From NCBI GenBank assembly GCA_018062085.1, contig JAGOSY010000004.1, forward strand, positions 124,001 to 188,000: DNA of 64,000 nucleotides, written 5' to 3'. The translations under genes and the position numbers were made by a program. Numbering within the stretch: the stretch's first letter is position 1; the number at the start of each line of letters is the position of its first letter. A model generated the notes under the pieces. That model was not told the DNA's origin. It did not search any database and was given only the letters and a program-made list of their open reading frames with translations. The stretch is from a bacterium. Its GTDB lineage: Bacteria > Cyanobacteriota > Vampirovibrionia > Obscuribacterales > Obscuribacteraceae. Positions 63,712-64,000 of this stretch are shown here, one piece after another.

Positions 63712-64000
63712 TCAATTCGGACTATTCCCAGTGTACCGAGAAGCTGGTCGAATTAAGCGACCAAGAGCCCGTTGTTCGGCAATATGCGCCAACCATCCGC
63801 CTACTCTTCCAGCAGCAAACATTGAAGAGAATGACTGATGGGGAATCTTCAGAGTATCAAGCAGCACAGCTGTATAAAATTCGACATTGGCTTTGAGCGG
63901 CTTCTCTGGATGGCGCTCAGCCAAGATACGCTCAGCAGTGCGCTCGACAGACCGAGCCAAAAGCAGACGATCGCTACTGGCGCCGGCCTGCTCTTCAAGA
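63712..64000 (-). CDS. Citrate synthase C-terminal part (partial)
   Basis: The open frame enters at the window edge and ends at 63712, overlapping the start region of the downstream citrate-synthase-family gene. The visible 95 residues show NVEFYTAVLLDTLKIP, RVGGWLAHIAEQ and the closing LIRPASRYTG of the citrate/methylcitrate synthase C-terminus. Most of the enzyme, including the catalytic histidines, is outside the window. It would condense acetyl- or propionyl-CoA with oxaloacetate. Confidence 0.9.
   Translation of the reverse strand, partial: LEEQAGASSDRLLLARSVERTAERILAERHPEKPLKANVEFYTAVLLDTLKIPHQSFSSMFAAGRVGGWLAHIAEQRALGRLIRPASRYTGNSPN

Noticed and set aside
1..64000. CRISPR arrays, prophage, insertion sequences and tRNA genes
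   Set aside because: I looked for regularly spaced direct repeats, transposase or integrase sequences and tRNA-like ends and saw none.

Overview
The window reads as a chromosomal segment of a Gram-negative-type, heterotrophic, respiring bacterium with moderate GC content. It has no rRNA, tRNA, CRISPR array, insertion sequence or prophage that I could recognise. Several traits together suggest a non-photosynthetic cyanobacterial relative (Melainabacteria/Vampirovibrionia, Obscuribacterales-like): a short cyanobacterial-style RRM protein with a glycine-rich tail, a Pgi resembling the C-terminal half of Tal-Pgi fusions, futalosine-route MqnA, four eukaryote-like Ser/Thr kinases, and many lineage-restricted repeat proteins. 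This placement is inference from gene content; no marker gene was aligned. TTG, GTG and ATG starts are all used.

Layout. 1-3244 (minus): partial membrane protein, secreted protein, pgi. 3577-9123 (plus): APC transporter with a cytosolic tail, a 928-residue leucine-rich-repeat protein, a TPR protein. 9133-15975 (minus): the known ligase-associated DNA repair set (SNM1-like exonuclease, ATP-dependent ligase, Lhr-like helicase, PdeM phosphoesterase) with a glutathione peroxidase at its end. 16090-26087: TPR membrane protein, HtrA protease, then a plus-strand run of two membrane-anchored kinases, msrB, a REC-HPt-REC-REC-GGDEF protein, a CheY-like receiver and a DUF62-type protein. 26217-28411: a four-repeat protein overlapping a patatin-like protein that lacks the usual serine. 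28426-34267: free-standing E2-type acyltransferase, kinase, mqnA, deoA and a lipoate/octanoate transferase. 34286-42505: mostly lineage-specific proteins, including a large membrane VIT/vWA-like protein, plus the RRM protein. 42549-47494: lysC, hutU and the methylmalonyl-CoA mutase large subunit. 47502-50510: two-lobed aspartic protease, uppP, rsmI. 51172-53742: pseudo-caspase/TonB-C protein, small protein, rpsT. 53921-57433: murC-murB-ddl. 57485-64000: kinase with coupled secreted protein, ssb, His-rich membrane protein, six-repeat secreted protein, and two adjacent citrate-synthase-family genes, one with a helix-turn-helix domain and a missing catalytic histidine.

How the genes fit together. 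Central carbon metabolism (pgi, citrate synthase, mutase, hutU), respiratory menaquinone synthesis and lipoate attachment indicate an aerobic or facultative heterotroph. GPx, MsrB, HtrA and the ligase-associated repair set suggest oxidative and DNA-damage defence. Peptidoglycan genes (murC, murB, ddl, uppP) support a normal cell wall. The most unusual content is the set of modular signalling and repeat proteins: kinases with N-terminal membrane/PH-like modules, degenerate receiver, caspase, patatin and citrate synthase domains, and several internally duplicated families. No single clearly new multi-gene system is proven; the best candidates are listed in the findings.
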